A DNA stretch of 64,000 nucleotides from Buttiauxella agrestis ATCC 33320. Lineage in GTDB: Bacteria; Pseudomonadota; Gammaproteobacteria; Enterobacterales; Enterobacteriaceae. The notes under the pieces are model-generated. The model saw nothing but the letters and a program-made list of their open reading frames with translations, did not search any database and was not told the origin of the DNA. Below, one piece after another: positions 9,616-19,158 of this stretch (position 1 is the stretch's first letter; each line of letters starts with the position of its first letter). Made by a program: the position numbers and the translations under genes. Location: assembly GCF_000735355.1 (NCBI RefSeq), contig NZ_JMPI01000014.1, positions 1 through 64,000 on the forward strand. The letters are read 5' to 3'.

Positions 9616-10263
9616 TTATTCTTCAATCCGCAAGCCGTAGCTTTTGAACTTCTCAAGAACAATGGCAATTTCTTCATCGGGCAGCACCGGCACCGGGTCG
9701 ACGATGGCAAGCGTGGTGAGATATAACCGCGCCAGCACTTCCACTTCGTGCGCCAGCCACAATGCTTTTTGCAGGTTTTCTTCGCAGGCAATCAGGCCGT
9801 GATGTTGCAGCAACGTGGCTTTGCGATCTCTCATCGCCTCATAAACATGTTCTGAGAGTTTTTTAGTGCCAAACGTGGCGTACGGGGCGCAAGGAATCGT
9901 GTTCCCGCCACCGACGGCGATCATGTAATGGATTGCAGGAATCGGGCGGTTGAGAATCGACACCGCCGTGCAATGGACGGCATGGTTATGCACTACGGCG
10001 TTGGCATCGGGACGGGCCTGATAAACGGCCTGATGAAAACGCCACTCGCTAGAAGGGATTTTGCCCTCTTCAAACTGGCCGTCGGCATCGACAAACACAA
10101 TATTGGACTCGGTTAAACGCTCGTAGGGTGTGCCCGTCGGGGTGATTAACATGCCACCCTGATAACGCACGCTAATATTCCCAGCGGTTCCCTGATTTAA
10201 ACCCAGGCGCGTCATTTCAAGGCAGGTGTCTATTATTTCACGTGCCAGTACATCTCTTTCCAT
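9616..10263 (-). CDS. fucA: L-fuculose-phosphate aldolase
   Basis: Class II zinc aldolase of 215 residues that splits L-fuculose 1-phosphate into dihydroxyacetone phosphate and L-lactaldehyde. It aligns almost residue for residue with E. coli FucA. Zinc ligands His92, His94 (VVHNHAVH) and His155 (LLQHHG) and the catalytic Glu73 (PSSEWRFH) are present. Here it is the last gene of a five-gene leftward operon (ABC ATPase, permease, binding protein, LacI regulator, fucA), starting 38 bp after the regulator. E. coli fucA is instead paired with fucO. Confidence 0.97.
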   Translation of the reverse strand: MERDVLAREIIDTCLEMTRLGLNQGTAGNISVRYQGGMLITPTGTPYERLTESNIVFVDADGQFEEGKIPSSEWRFHQAVYQARPDANAVVHNHAVHCTAVSILNRPIPAIHYMIAVGGGNTIPCAPYATFGTKKLSEHVYEAMRDRKATLLQHHGLIACEENLQKALWLAHEVEVLARLYLTTLAIVDPVPVLPDEEIAIVLEKFKSYGLRIEE

Positions 10264-10301
10264 TTCTTTTCTCCATATTCTTTGAACGGTGAAAATAATA
10301 T

Positions 10302-11300
10302 TCAGTGATTACTCTCACGCTTGATTAGCACCATATTAACCTTTTCTGTTCGCATTGCCGGTTGCCCGTCAATTGCCAGCTGCATTAATTCAAACGCTTT
10401 CTCAGCCCAGGTGTCTTCATCCTGGCGCATGGACCAGACATTATTGGATAAAAACCCTAACATTGGGTGTTCATCGAATGTGCCAATATTGATGTGTTGC
10501 GGAATAACGCCACAATGTTCGCGAATCGTTTTTATTGCGCCTTCAAGCATTGGCAATGACGACGCAATAAAGGCTTCAGGTACTCCGACGCGCGCGATAA
10601 GGTCTTTCATCAGTTGCGCACCGCCTTCCGGCGTATTGTCCTGCGCCTCTGCAACCCAGTGTTCTGCACTTAATTCGTTTTGCCTGAGCGCATCAAGATA
10701 CCCTTGCAAACGGTCGTGAATACTGGGCAGCGCGGTGTCGCCCACCAAAAACCACAGCGGCTTTTTCCCGGCCTCAAGCATGGACTGAGTGAGCGTTACA
10801 CCACCGGCAAAGTTATCACTCTCAACCAGCGCGTTATCGGTAAATTTGAAATCACGGTCGAGTAATACCAGTGGTTTTTGTACCTGGCGTAAATGGTGCT
10901 GTTGATTCTCAAGCGTCGAAGGGGCAATAAACAGACCGTCGACATTACGCGCAATAAGCGCTTTCACCAGTTTGTTCTCATAATCAACATCGTTATAAGT
11001 ACAGCTGATCATTAATTGAAAGCCAGATTTACGACAGCGTAATTCTAATTTTTCAGCGAGTGTGGCAAAAAATACGTTGGAGATGCAGGGAATAATTAAT
11101 CCCAGGGTGTCAGTTTTATTTAACTTCAGACTGCGGGCTGAATGGTTAATAGTGTAACCGTAACGTTCTACATGCTCATTAATGCGGGTCTGGGTTTTCT
11201 GACTGATTCGATATTGTTCTGCTTTACCGCTTAATACCAGTCTCACTGTCGTGACCGACAAACTGAGATCCGTTGCGATTTGTTCTACCGTCTTCGGCAT
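10302..11300 (-). CDS. LacI-family regulator of the fucose locus
   Basis: DNA-binding regulator of 332 residues. Residues 1-60 form a LacI helix-turn-helix and hinge (TVEQIATDLSLSVTTVRLVLSGKAEQYRIS), with a GKAxQYRxS loop shared with Cra, encoded at 43976. The rest is a periplasmic-binding-protein-like sugar sensor. It lies inside the ABC/fucA operon, so it may autoregulate. Two palindromes with a central CG at 15082-15097 and 15320-15335 are its best operator candidates. The ligand is unknown; fucose or a fucose catabolite is inferred from context. Confidence 0.85.
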   Translation of the reverse strand: MPKTVEQIATDLSLSVTTVRLVLSGKAEQYRISQKTQTRINEHVERYGYTINHSARSLKLNKTDTLGLIIPCISNVFFATLAEKLELRCRKSGFQLMISCTYNDVDYENKLVKALIARNVDGLFIAPSTLENQQHHLRQVQKPLVLLDRDFKFTDNALVESDNFAGGVTLTQSMLEAGKKPLWFLVGDTALPSIHDRLQGYLDALRQNELSAEHWVAEAQDNTPEGGAQLMKDLIARVGVPEAFIASSLPMLEGAIKTIREHCGVIPQHINIGTFDEHPMLGFLSNNVWSMRQDEDTWAEKAFELMQLAIDGQPAMRTEKVNMVLIKRESNH

Positions 11301-11392
11301 GTCCGTTTTCCCCAGTCCGTTATCAAAAAATAGCCGCCATTATAAATCCAAAACTTCAAACACCTACCGCAGTTTGTCATTCTCACCGGACA

Positions 11393-11420
11393 GCCCCCTT
11401 ACGTTGGCGCAAAGGGGGGC
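11393..11420 (-). terminator. Intercistronic hairpin after the binding-protein gene
   Basis: GCCCCCTT (11393-11400) pairs with AAGGGGGC (within 11412-11420) around an 11-base loop, seven bases past the stop of the binding-protein gene. No U run follows in the direction of transcription, so it more likely protects the upstream message and lowers read-through into the regulator gene than fully ends transcription. Confidence 0.55.
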
Positions 11421-11427
11421 GTTGGGT

Positions 11428-12378
11428 TTACTTCTTACCAAACGGATGCAGCAGCTTATCTACTGCCGGATCGTTAATGTTCTTCATGCTGACAAATTTG
11501 ACCGGGATATCAATCACTTTGGCGACGGCTTTACCATTGATTGCATCATTCAGCGCTTTAATACCCTGATAACCAATCTGATACGCATCCTGCACCACAA
11601 AGCCTTGCAGCACGCCCGATTTCAGGAAGCCGATAATCGCTTCGGTGCTGTCGAAGCCAATGACTTTCACTTTGCCTTTAATGCCAAGGCTATCAATGGC
11701 GTTGGCAACACCCAGCGTTGAGCCTTCGTTGGTGGCGTAGATCCCTACTAAATCTGGATTTGCCTGAACCATATCGGTGGTTTTATCCATCGCTTTTTGC
11801 GGATCGCCATCGCTGTATTGCACCGGCAGCACGGTAATCTGCGGGTACTTCTCTTTCATCTGTTTGGTGAAACCTTCAGAGCGTTCGATGGCGGAGCTGG
11901 TTCCGGCAACGTGTGCAATCACCCCCACTTTACCTTTACCGCCTACCTCTGCGGCCAGCGCGTCGGCGGCTTCAGCACCTGCTTTGACGTTGTTAGTGGC
12001 AACGAAGCTGGCAGGAATATCTGAATTTACGCCGGAGTCGAAGGTAACGATTTTAATCCCACGGCTGTTGGCGGTTTCAACCAGCGGCGTCAGGGCGTTA
12101 GCGTCGAGCGCTGCCAGCAAAATACCATCAGGTTTTTTCGCCATGGTGTTTTCAATAAGCTGAATTTGTTCAGCAATTTGGGTTTCATCTGCCGGGCCAA
12201 CAAAACTGGTTTCGACGCCTAAATCTTTCGCAGCCGCGACAGTACCCATTTTTACCGTCTGGAAGAATTCATGCTGGTAGCCCTTACTCACCACCGGCAG
12301 CGTTAATGTCTTTGCGTAGGCGGTGCTGACCATCAGTGCAGCAAGGGACAGTGCACCTAAAATATGTTTAGTTTTCAT
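11428..12378 (-). CDS. ABC transporter periplasmic sugar-binding protein, RbsB type
   Basis: 316-residue periplasmic binding protein of the pentose/deoxysugar class (peripla_BP_4 type). A signal peptide is clear (MKTKHILGALSLAALMVSTAYA, cut before KTLTLP). Characteristic features include ENTMAKKPDGILLAALD, IVTFDSGVNSD and YATNEGSTLGVANAI. The frame is open upstream to 12507, but the signal peptide and the GGAG upstream fix the start at 12378. Next to fucIKU and fucA the likely ligand is L-fucose; D-arabinose, which FucI and FucK can also handle, is an alternative. Confidence 0.9.
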   Translation of the reverse strand: MKTKHILGALSLAALMVSTAYAKTLTLPVVSKGYQHEFFQTVKMGTVAAAKDLGVETSFVGPADETQIAEQIQLIENTMAKKPDGILLAALDANALTPLVETANSRGIKIVTFDSGVNSDIPASFVATNNVKAGAEAADALAAEVGGKGKVGVIAHVAGTSSAIERSEGFTKQMKEKYPQITVLPVQYSDGDPQKAMDKTTDMVQANPDLVGIYATNEGSTLGVANAIDSLGIKGKVKVIGFDSTEAIIGFLKSGVLQGFVVQDAYQIGYQGIKALNDAINGKAVAKVIDIPVKFVSMKNINDPAVDKLLHPFGKK

Positions 12379-12442
12379 CTCACTAGCTCCGTTATGTTCG
12401 GGTTTTATGTAGGGTAAAAACGTTCTATTTATAAACAGACTG

Positions 12443-13426
12443 CTAACGCATTTTCTTGCGTAATGTATCGAGATAAACCGCAGCGATGACCACAATACCC
12501 ATCGCAACCATCTGCCAGAATTGAGATACCCCCATCAGGTTGAGGCCGTTTTTCAGCACGCTCATAATGAATGCGCCAATAATGGTGCCGCCGATTGTGC
12601 CAACGCCGCCCATCAGGCTGGTGCCGCCAATTACCACTGCGGCAATGGCTTCGAGTTCGTAGCCCACGCCCACGGTGGGCTGGCCAGAATTAAGACGTGA
12701 CGCGAGGATCACCCCGGCGATGCCGGTTAACAGGCCGCAGAAGGCGTAGACAAAGATTTTGACGCGCTGAACCTTAATACCTGAAAGATGTGCCGCCACT
12801 TCGTTGCTGCCCACGGCGTAGACATAGCGTCCAATCACCGTTTTTTTCAGGATCCACGCGGCGACCAGCGCAATGATCAGCAGGTAAAAGACCGGGTAGG
12901 GCAGCACATCGAACAGGCGGCCCTGAGCCAGCATTTTAAACATCGGGTAATCAGAGAAATAAATTGCGCGCCCGTCGGTCATTACCATGTTGATGCCGCG
13001 CACTGACATCATCAGGCCGAGTGTGGCAATGAACGGTGGAATAGTGGCACGCGTGACCAGGAAACCATTAATACAGCCGCATAAGCCGCCCGCGAGCATT
13101 CCGGCAACCACACAAACAATCAGCGGCATGCTGTAAGAGGCACACAGCCCGACCACCACGCCGGAAAACGCCACTACGGAACCTAACGACAAGTCGATAC
13201 CCGAGGTGATAATGACGTAAGTCACGCCTATTGCCATGATGCCAATCACCGACGTTTGCAGCGCAATCGTCATGATATTTTCAGTGTTAAAAAAGAAGGG
13301 TGAACTGAAGCTAAAAAATATCACCAGCAAAACCAGGCTGAATAAGGGCGCGAGGCGCATCAGAAGTGCTTTATTCAAACGGCGCGCTTTTACCGGTTGG
13401 TTTGTGGGCGTTAATGAATCGGTCAT
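12443..13426 (-). CDS. ABC sugar transporter permease, RbsC type
   Basis: Inner-membrane permease of 327 residues with eight or more hydrophobic segments. Family marks are TSGIDLSLGSVVAFSGV, the EAA-like ATPase contact AVGSNEVAAHLSGIKV, and VIGGTSLMGGVGTIGGTIIGA. It starts three bases after the ATPase gene ends and is followed by the binding-protein gene, the rbs-like order. It should form the channel of the importer that replaces the FucP symporter in this locus. Confidence 0.92.
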   Translation of the reverse strand: MTDSLTPTNQPVKARRLNKALLMRLAPLFSLVLLVIFFSFSSPFFFNTENIMTIALQTSVIGIMAIGVTYVIITSGIDLSLGSVVAFSGVVVGLCASYSMPLIVCVVAGMLAGGLCGCINGFLVTRATIPPFIATLGLMMSVRGINMVMTDGRAIYFSDYPMFKMLAQGRLFDVLPYPVFYLLIIALVAAWILKKTVIGRYVYAVGSNEVAAHLSGIKVQRVKIFVYAFCGLLTGIAGVILASRLNSGQPTVGVGYELEAIAAVVIGGTSLMGGVGTIGGTIIGAFIMSVLKNGLNLMGVSQFWQMVAMGIVVIAAVYLDTLRKKMR

Positions 13427-13429
13427 TAT

Positions 13430-14929
13430 TCAGTCCTCTAACGTCGCATATTTCATAATGGATTCCTGAGAGGCGTTGGCTTGGTTTAGCTCACCTGCTA
13501 TGTGGCCGCTACGCATCACTAATATGCGATCGCACATGCCAAGAATTTCGGGCAATTCAGATGAAATCATGATGATGGATTTCCCTTTAGCGACCAGGCG
13601 ATTCATCAATTCATAAATTTCCAGCTTTGCTCCTACATCAATACCCCGGGTTGGCTCATCAAAAATTAAAATGTCGGTATCTTTGCAGACCCAGCGGGCG
13701 ATAATTATTTTCTGTTGATTACCACCGCTAAGATTAAGGGCTGCTTGTTGTAAGTGAGGTGTTTTAATACGTAATGCATTCACTAATTTCTGGCTTGTTT
13801 CTTCACACTGTTTCTCTTTTACGATGCCAAACTTATCTGAATACTCAGGGAAGTTTCCTAGCATAATATTGAGTTCGACCGATAATCCTAACGCCAGGCC
13901 TTCTTTTTTACGGTCTTCGGTTAAATAGCCAATGCCTTTCTCGATGGCCTGATGTACATCACCTATTTTGGTTAATTCACCATTAAGCCATATTTCGCCA
14001 CTATCAATCGGGTCCGCACCAAATAATGCGCGCGCAAGCTCAGTTCGCCCGGCCCCCATTAAACCTGAAAGACCTAATACTTCACCCTGATGAAGGCTGA
14101 AATTAATATCGTGGAGCACGCCTTTACGCTGAAGGTTTTTAACTTCCAGAACTTTTTTATCCGCGGTAAATGGCGGGCGACGGGGGTAAATATCGCCAAG
14201 TTTACGGCCAACCATTTTGGTAATCAGGTCGCTGATTTGCACCGTTTCATAATCCACAGTATCTATGTATTGCCCGTCACGCATCACGGTAGCGCGGTCA
14301 GCGATGAGCGCCAGTTCTTCCAGGCGATGCGAGATGTAAACCACGCCAGTGCCTTGTTCTTTGAGCAAACGCGTGACCCGAAACAGGCTATCAATCTCGC
14401 TTTCAGTGAGTGCCGCCGTCGGTTCATCCATCACCAGAACTTTGGCATTGACGGAAATGGCCTTGGCGATTTCGACCATCTGTTGCTGTGCAACCGTTAA
14501 ATCAGAAACGCGTGTTTCGGGTTTAATTTTAAGATTAAGTTTTGCCAGGATTTCCTTTACGGACGCCCGTTGGGCAGGGACATCGAGTCGCCAGCGATTG
14601 TTTTTACAAAACTCACGACCAATATAAATATTCTCTTCAACGGTCAGGTCCGGGAATAAATTAAATTCCTGATGAATGATAGTGATACCTAATTTTTGCG
14701 CATCAAGAGGGCTATCGAATTTGACCTTATTCCCCTCGAAAATGATTTCACCCTCGTCCGGACGATATACGCCGGAGAGAATTTTCATGAGTGTTGATTT
14801 TCCCGCACCATTTTCCCCAAGCAAAGCATGGACTTCGCCACGGCGTAAATTGAAACTGACATTGCTCAGCGCCAGAACCCCGGGAAATCGTTTAGTTATA
14901 TTATTCATTTGCAAAAAATGGTCTGACAT
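13430..14929 (-). CDS. ABC sugar transporter ATPase, RbsA type (two nucleotide-binding domains)
   Basis: 499-residue fusion of two ATPase domains, typical of the RbsA/MglA/XylG class. Domain 1 has Walker A LLGENGAGKSTLMKIL, Walker B VLVMDEPTAAL and a degenerate signature VAQQQMVE. Domain 2 has a degenerate P-loop GLMGAGRTELARALFG, a good signature LSGGNQQK and Walker B ILIFDEPTRG. AAGGGAAAG precedes the ATG. It is the first gene of the leftward operon and faces fucI across 498 bp. Confidence 0.93.
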   Translation of the reverse strand: MSDHFLQMNNITKRFPGVLALSNVSFNLRRGEVHALLGENGAGKSTLMKILSGVYRPDEGEIIFEGNKVKFDSPLDAQKLGITIIHQEFNLFPDLTVEENIYIGREFCKNNRWRLDVPAQRASVKEILAKLNLKIKPETRVSDLTVAQQQMVEIAKAISVNAKVLVMDEPTAALTESEIDSLFRVTRLLKEQGTGVVYISHRLEELALIADRATVMRDGQYIDTVDYETVQISDLITKMVGRKLGDIYPRRPPFTADKKVLEVKNLQRKGVLHDINFSLHQGEVLGLSGLMGAGRTELARALFGADPIDSGEIWLNGELTKIGDVHQAIEKGIGYLTEDRKKEGLALGLSVELNIMLGNFPEYSDKFGIVKEKQCEETSQKLVNALRIKTPHLQQAALNLSGGNQQKIIIARWVCKDTDILIFDEPTRGIDVGAKLEIYELMNRLVAKGKSIIMISSELPEILGMCDRILVMRSGHIAGELNQANASQESIMKYATLED

Positions 14930-15081
14930 GGCGCTTTCCCTTGAATTGATCAGGTGTTCGCAGTCGGTAATTAACGGGAAAGACAGATACGTGAGAGAGT
15001 TATTTTCCCGGGGCTAGGTTATTGTGCATGACCCACACGCCGGTTTCCTCTGTGTATAAAACCCGTTGAATATTCAAATTC

Positions 15082-15097
15082 GCTAACTCGAGTTAGC
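15082..15097. promoter_or_regulatory. Predicted LacI-family operator 1 (perfect palindrome)
   Basis: GCTAACTCGAGTTAGC is a perfect 16-base palindrome with the central CG typical of LacI-family sites. It lies 153 bp before the ABC ATPase start. A near-identical copy lies 238 bp away, centre to centre. Its outer GCT...AGC resembles the Cra site, in keeping with the Cra-like helix-turn-helix of the LacI regulator in this operon. Assignment to that regulator is inference. Confidence 0.75.
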
Positions 15098-15259
15098 ATT
15101 TCCGTTTTAAAGCTATTCAAACTCGGCGGTTCCGACAAATTATTTGCTATCAAATTGTGACGCAGCTCTGTGTTGATGATGCATCTATATGAAAATAGTA
15201 AAGTTATTTATTACTCGAAAAATCCATTATTTTTAACATTTCTCCTGAACGCTAAAACT

Positions 15260-15275
15260 CGTGAAAAACATCACA
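15260..15275. promoter_or_regulatory. Probable CRP-cAMP site for the fuc divergent promoters
   Basis: CGTGAAAAACATCACA matches the CRP pattern TGTGA-N6-TCACA at nine of ten positions. It lies about 150 bp upstream of fucI and 45 bp from operator 2. A weaker half site, TGTGA with a poor second arm, occurs near 15156. Catabolite control is expected, since E. coli fuc is CRP dependent. Confidence 0.65.
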
Positions 15276-15319
15276 CTTCAAAGATAATTATATTGTCGAT
15301 TTTAATCTTCGGTATCTAT

Positions 15320-15335
15320 GCTAATTCGAGTTAGC
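15320..15335. promoter_or_regulatory. Predicted LacI-family operator 2
   Basis: GCTAATTCGAGTTAGC differs from operator 1 at one base, breaking one pair of the palindrome. It lies 92 bp before the fucI start, within the probable fucI promoter or leader. Two sites in one divergent region allow repression of both operons, possibly by looping. The rest of the 14930-15427 gap is AT-rich with no reading frame. Confidence 0.75.
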
Positions 15336-15427
15336 AATTTTCACTTTTTACACTATTCACATTTTTCGGTGTGTTTAAGTGCCTTTATCTCGTTCACAAA
15401 AAACAGATTTTCAACATGAGGTTTCTT

Positions 15428-17206
15428 ATGAACCATATTAATTCCTTACCCAAAATAGGCATCCGCCCGGTTATTGATGGCCGCAGAATGGGCGTGCGCG
15501 AATCACTTGAAGAACAAACCATGAATATGGCGAAGGCCACGGCGCAACTGCTTAGTGAGCAATTACGTCATGCCTGCGGCACAACCGTTGAATGTGTGAT
15601 TGCTGATACCACGATTGCCGGAATGGCAGAGTCCGCCGCCTGCGAAGAAAAATTTAGTTGCCTGAATGTCGGGCTGACCATCACAGTAACGCCATGCTGG
15701 TGCTACGGCAGCGAAACCATTGATATGGACCCGATGCGCCCGAAAGCTATTTGGGGATTTAACGGCACCGAGCGTCCTGGCGCGGTTTATCTGGCCGCAG
15801 CGCTGGCCGCGCATAATCAAAAAGGGCTGCCCGCGTTTTCAATCTACGGCCATGACGTGCAGGAAGCGGACGACACGTCTATTCCCGCAGATGTGCAGGA
15901 AAAACTGTTGCGCTTTGCGCGTGCGGGCCTTGCCGTAGCCAGTATGAAAGGCAAAAGTTATTTGTCGGTGGGTGGCGTTTCGATGGGGATCGCGGGTTCG
16001 ATTGTTGATCACAACTTCTTTGAATCGTACCTCGGCATGAAAGTACAGGCGGTGGATATGACGGAACTACGCCGTCGCATCGACCATAAAATCTATGATG
16101 AACAAGAGCTTGAGTTAGCACTCAGCTGGGCGGATAAAAACTTTAAATACGGCGAAGATAAAAACGCTGAGAAGTACCACCGCACAGAGCAGGAAAACCA
16201 CGCAATCCTGCGTGAAAGTTTGCTGATGGCGATGTGTATCAGAGACATGATGAAGGGCAACACCAGGCTTGCCGAGAAGGGGCGCGTTGAAGAGTCATTG
16301 GGTTACAACGCCATCGCCGCAGGTTTCCAGGGACAGCGCCACTGGACGGATCAATACCCGAATGGCGATACCGCAGAAGCATTGCTCAATAGCTCTTTTG
16401 ACTGGCATGGCGTTCGCCAGCCGTACGTTGTGGCAACTGAAAACGACAGCCTGAATGGGGCCTCGATGTTGTTCGGCCATTTGCTGACGGGCACCGCGCA
16501 GGTGTTTGCCGATGTGCGTACTTTCTGGTCGCCGGAAGTCGTCAAACGTGTGACGGGCAAAGCGCTCACCGGGCGGGCTGAACACGGCATTATCCACCTG
16601 ATTAACTCAGGTTCGGCGGCGCTCGATGGCACCTGCCGTCAGCAAGATGACGCTGGCAATCCCACCATGAAACCGCACTGGCAAATCAGCCAACAAGAAG
16701 CCGATGCTTGCCTGGCTGCAACTGAATGGTGCCCTGCGGTGCATGAGTATTTCCGTGGCGGTGGTTTCTCATCGCGCTTCCTGACCCGTGGCGGCGTGCC
16801 GTTTACCATGAGCCGCATCAACCTGATCAAAGGCGTTGGCCCGGTGCTACAAATCGCCGAAGGCTGGAGCGTTGATTTGCCGAAAGATGTCCACGACACG
16901 CTCGATAAACGCACCGATTCCTCGTGGCCGACGACCTGGTTTGCGCCACGTTTAACCGGCGCAGGGCCGTTCAAAGATGTCTGGTCTGTGATGTCGAACT
17001 GGGGCGCGAATCACGGTGTTCTGACCGTCGGTCATGTGGGCGCGGATTTGATTACGCTCGCTTCGATGCTGCGTATTCCTGTGTGTATGCATAACGTTGA
17101 GGACGAGGCGATTTATCGCCCATCTGTGTGGGCGGCGCATGGCATGGACAGCGAAGGTCAGGATTATCGCGCCTGTCAGAACTACGGCCCGCTTTATAAA
17201 CGTTAA
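15428..17206 (+). CDS. fucI: L-fucose isomerase
   Basis: Mn-dependent ketol isomerase of 592 residues converting L-fucose to L-fuculose (and D-arabinose to D-ribulose). It is collinear with E. coli FucI (591). [20 protein letters not shown] starts the N domain; metal ligands fall in ATENDSLNG (Glu), [16 protein letters not shown] (Asp) and [13 protein letters not shown] (His), and YGPLYKR is the conserved end. An upstream in-frame GTG (15371) and ATG (15416) exist, but GAGG at 15418-15421 sits six bases before the ATG at 15428, where homology begins. It is the first gene of fucIKUR; fucP, which precedes fucI in E. coli, is missing. Confidence 0.97.
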   Translation: MNHINSLPKIGIRPVIDGRRMGVRESLEEQTMNMAKATAQLLSEQLRHACGTTVECVIADTTIAGMAESAACEEKFSCLNVGLTITVTPCWCYGSETIDMDPMRPKAIWGFNGTERPGAVYLAAALAAHNQKGLPAFSIYGHDVQEADDTSIPADVQEKLLRFARAGLAVASMKGKSYLSVGGVSMGIAGSIVDHNFFESYLGMKVQAVDMTELRRRIDHKIYDEQELELALSWADKNFKYGEDKNAEKYHRTEQENHAILRESLLMAMCIRDMMKGNTRLAEKGRVEESLGYNAIAAGFQGQRHWTDQYPNGDTAEALLNSSFDWHGVRQPYVVATENDSLNGASMLFGHLLTGTAQVFADVRTFWSPEVVKRVTGKALTGRAEHGIIHLINSGSAALDGTCRQQDDAGNPTMKPHWQISQQEADACLAATEWCPAVHEYFRGGGFSSRFLTRGGVPFTMSRINLIKGVGPVLQIAEGWSVDLPKDVHDTLDKRTDSSWPTTWFAPRLTGAGPFKDVWSVMSNWGANHGVLTVGHVGADLITLASMLRIPVCMHNVEDEAIYRPSVWAAHGMDSEGQDYRACQNYGPLYKR

Positions 17207-17260
17207 ACACGCCAGTGCCGCCGCCTTCAAAGTGGCGGCATTGAAAGAGCAGGAGGCGTG

Positions 17261-18706
17261 ATGAAGAAAGAAGCCGTGTTGGTATTAGATTGTGGGGCAA
17301 CGAATGTGCGGGCCATGGCCGTTGGCCGCGAGGGGCAAATCGTTGCCAAAGCGTCGGTTGCCAATGAAAGCCGGATTTCGGCCGAGAACCCGCACTGGCA
17401 TGACTGGTCGCTCGACGATATTCTCCAGCGTTTGCAGCAGTGTTCCCGAGAGGTAATGGAGCAACTAAGCGGCTGGGAAATCCGCGGCATAACCGTCACC
17501 ACTTTTGGTGTGGATGGCGCGTTAACCGATCAACGCGGTGAATTGCTGTACCCGATTATTAGCTGGAAATGCCCGCGCACCGTGGAACATATGGCGGCAA
17601 TTAACAGCATGATATCGCCGCAGGATTTACAAACGCTGTCGGGTGTTGGCCAATTCAGCTTTAACACCCTCTACAAATTGTTGTGGCTAAAACAGCATCA
17701 TCCGGCACTTATCGAGCGCGCCGACGCATGGATGTTTATTTCATCTTTAATTAACCAACGTCTGACGGGTGAGTTGACCACTGACCGCACGATGGCGGGC
17801 ACCAGCCAATTGCTAGATATCCATAACGCTCGATTCAGCGAAGCTATTTTGCAGGCGGTGGGCTTACCTGAGCGGCTATTCCCACGCCAGGTGATTCCTG
17901 GAGAAGTCATCGGCATCTTGCTTCCGGAAATAGCATCACACTTTGGGGTATCCCCTGGCATTCCGGTGATTTCTGCGGGTCACGACACGCAGTTTGCGCT
18001 GTTCGGTTCAGGGGCCGGACTCTCTGAGCCGGTGCTTTCCTCTGGGACCTGGGAAATCTTAATGGCGCGCAGCCCGATGGTTAATACCACGCTGTTGCCG
18101 GGTTATGTCGGTTCAACATGCGAGTTGGACAGCCTGCCGGGTTTATATAATCCAGGCCTACAGTGGCTGGCTTCCGGCGTGCTGGAATGGGTTCGTCATC
18201 TTCACTGGCACGATGTTGAGCCTGGGCTGGTTTATCAGCAGATGATCGCGGCTGCGCAAAAGGTTGAACCAGGTTGTGAAGGTCTGCGGATGGATAGCGG
18301 GCTAATGGCCCGCCCGTCACATGCGGGCTGGCAGGGCGCAACACTTTCAACAACGCGTGGGCATTTTTATCGTGCCGCTCTGGAAAGTCTGAGCTGGCAG
18401 TTACGCAATAATTTGCAGGTTCTGGAATCTATTGGCGGCTTTAAGGCGCAAGAGTTATTGCTGGTAGGGGGTGGCAGCCGCAATACGCTGTGGAACCAGA
18501 TAAAAGCGGACGTTCTCGGCTTGCCGATTAAAGTGTTGGACGATGCTGAAACCACGGTACTGGGCGCGGCGATGTTTGCCTGGTCCGGTTGTGGCGCATT
18601 TAGTTCACCTGAACAGGCGCGAGCGCAGATTGATTACCAATATCGTTATTTTTATCCGGGCGAACAATGCGAGGTTTATCGCAATATTGCTGAAAATGGA
18701 GTGTGA
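17261..18706 (+). CDS. fucK: L-fuculokinase
   Basis: FGGY-family sugar kinase of 481 residues phosphorylating L-fuculose at O1. Phosphate and sugar-binding motifs are [14 protein letters not shown] at the N terminus, [22 protein letters not shown] and [20 protein letters not shown] at 17251-17256 favours the ATG at 17261 over the GTG one codon earlier. The gene lies 54 bp after fucI and overlaps nothing; fucU starts one base after its stop. Confidence 0.96.
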   Translation: MKKEAVLVLDCGATNVRAMAVGREGQIVAKASVANESRISAENPHWHDWSLDDILQRLQQCSREVMEQLSGWEIRGITVTTFGVDGALTDQRGELLYPIISWKCPRTVEHMAAINSMISPQDLQTLSGVGQFSFNTLYKLLWLKQHHPALIERADAWMFISSLINQRLTGELTTDRTMAGTSQLLDIHNARFSEAILQAVGLPERLFPRQVIPGEVIGILLPEIASHFGVSPGIPVISAGHDTQFALFGSGAGLSEPVLSSGTWEILMARSPMVNTTLLPGYVGSTCELDSLPGLYNPGLQWLASGVLEWVRHLHWHDVEPGLVYQQMIAAAQKVEPGCEGLRMDSGLMARPSHAGWQGATLSTTRGHFYRAALESLSWQLRNNLQVLESIGGFKAQELLLVGGGSRNTLWNQIKADVLGLPIKVLDDAETTVLGAAMFAWSGCGAFSSPEQARAQIDYQYRYFYPGEQCEVYRNIAENGV

Positions 18707-18707
18707 C

Positions 18708-19130
18708 ATGCTAAAAAATATCTCACCGGTAATTTCCCCAACGCTTTTAAAAGTGCTTGCTGAGATGGGGCATGGAGATGAAATTATCTTCGCCGATGCA
18801 CATTTTCCCGCGCACAGCATTGGCCCACAGGTAATACGCGCAGATGGTGTGCTGGTAAGCGATTTGCTGGCGGCGGTGATCCCACTTTTTGAACTCGATA
18901 GCTATGCGTCGCCGCTGGTGATGATGGCTCCGGTCAGTGGTGATGAACTGGATAGTCGGGTTGAGCAACGTTATCGCCAGGCCCTTTTCAATGAATCTCA
19001 CGGGCCTGCGATTGAGCGCATAGATCGTTATGCATTTTATGAACGCGCCCAACACGCCTTTGCGATCGTCATCACAGGCGAGCGGGCGAAGTACGGCAAC
19101 ATCTTGTTAAAGAAGGGCGTCACCCCCTAA
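18708..19130 (+). CDS. fucU: L-fucose mutarotase
   Basis: 140-residue RbsD/FucU-family protein that interconverts alpha and beta anomers of L-fucose, giving the isomerase its substrate form. The length equals E. coli FucU. Conserved pieces are [23 protein letters not shown] with the catalytic His and Asp, and the C-terminal [10 protein letters not shown]. The frame is open upstream inside fucK, but the ATG one base after the fucK stop is the homologous start. Confidence 0.96.
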   Translation: MLKNISPVISPTLLKVLAEMGHGDEIIFADAHFPAHSIGPQVIRADGVLVSDLLAAVIPLFELDSYASPLVMMAPVSGDELDSRVEQRYRQALFNESHGPAIERIDRYAFYERAQHAFAIVITGERAKYGNILLKKGVTP

Positions 19131-19158
19131 TATCCGGGCATTGCCGGGAGACGCCACC

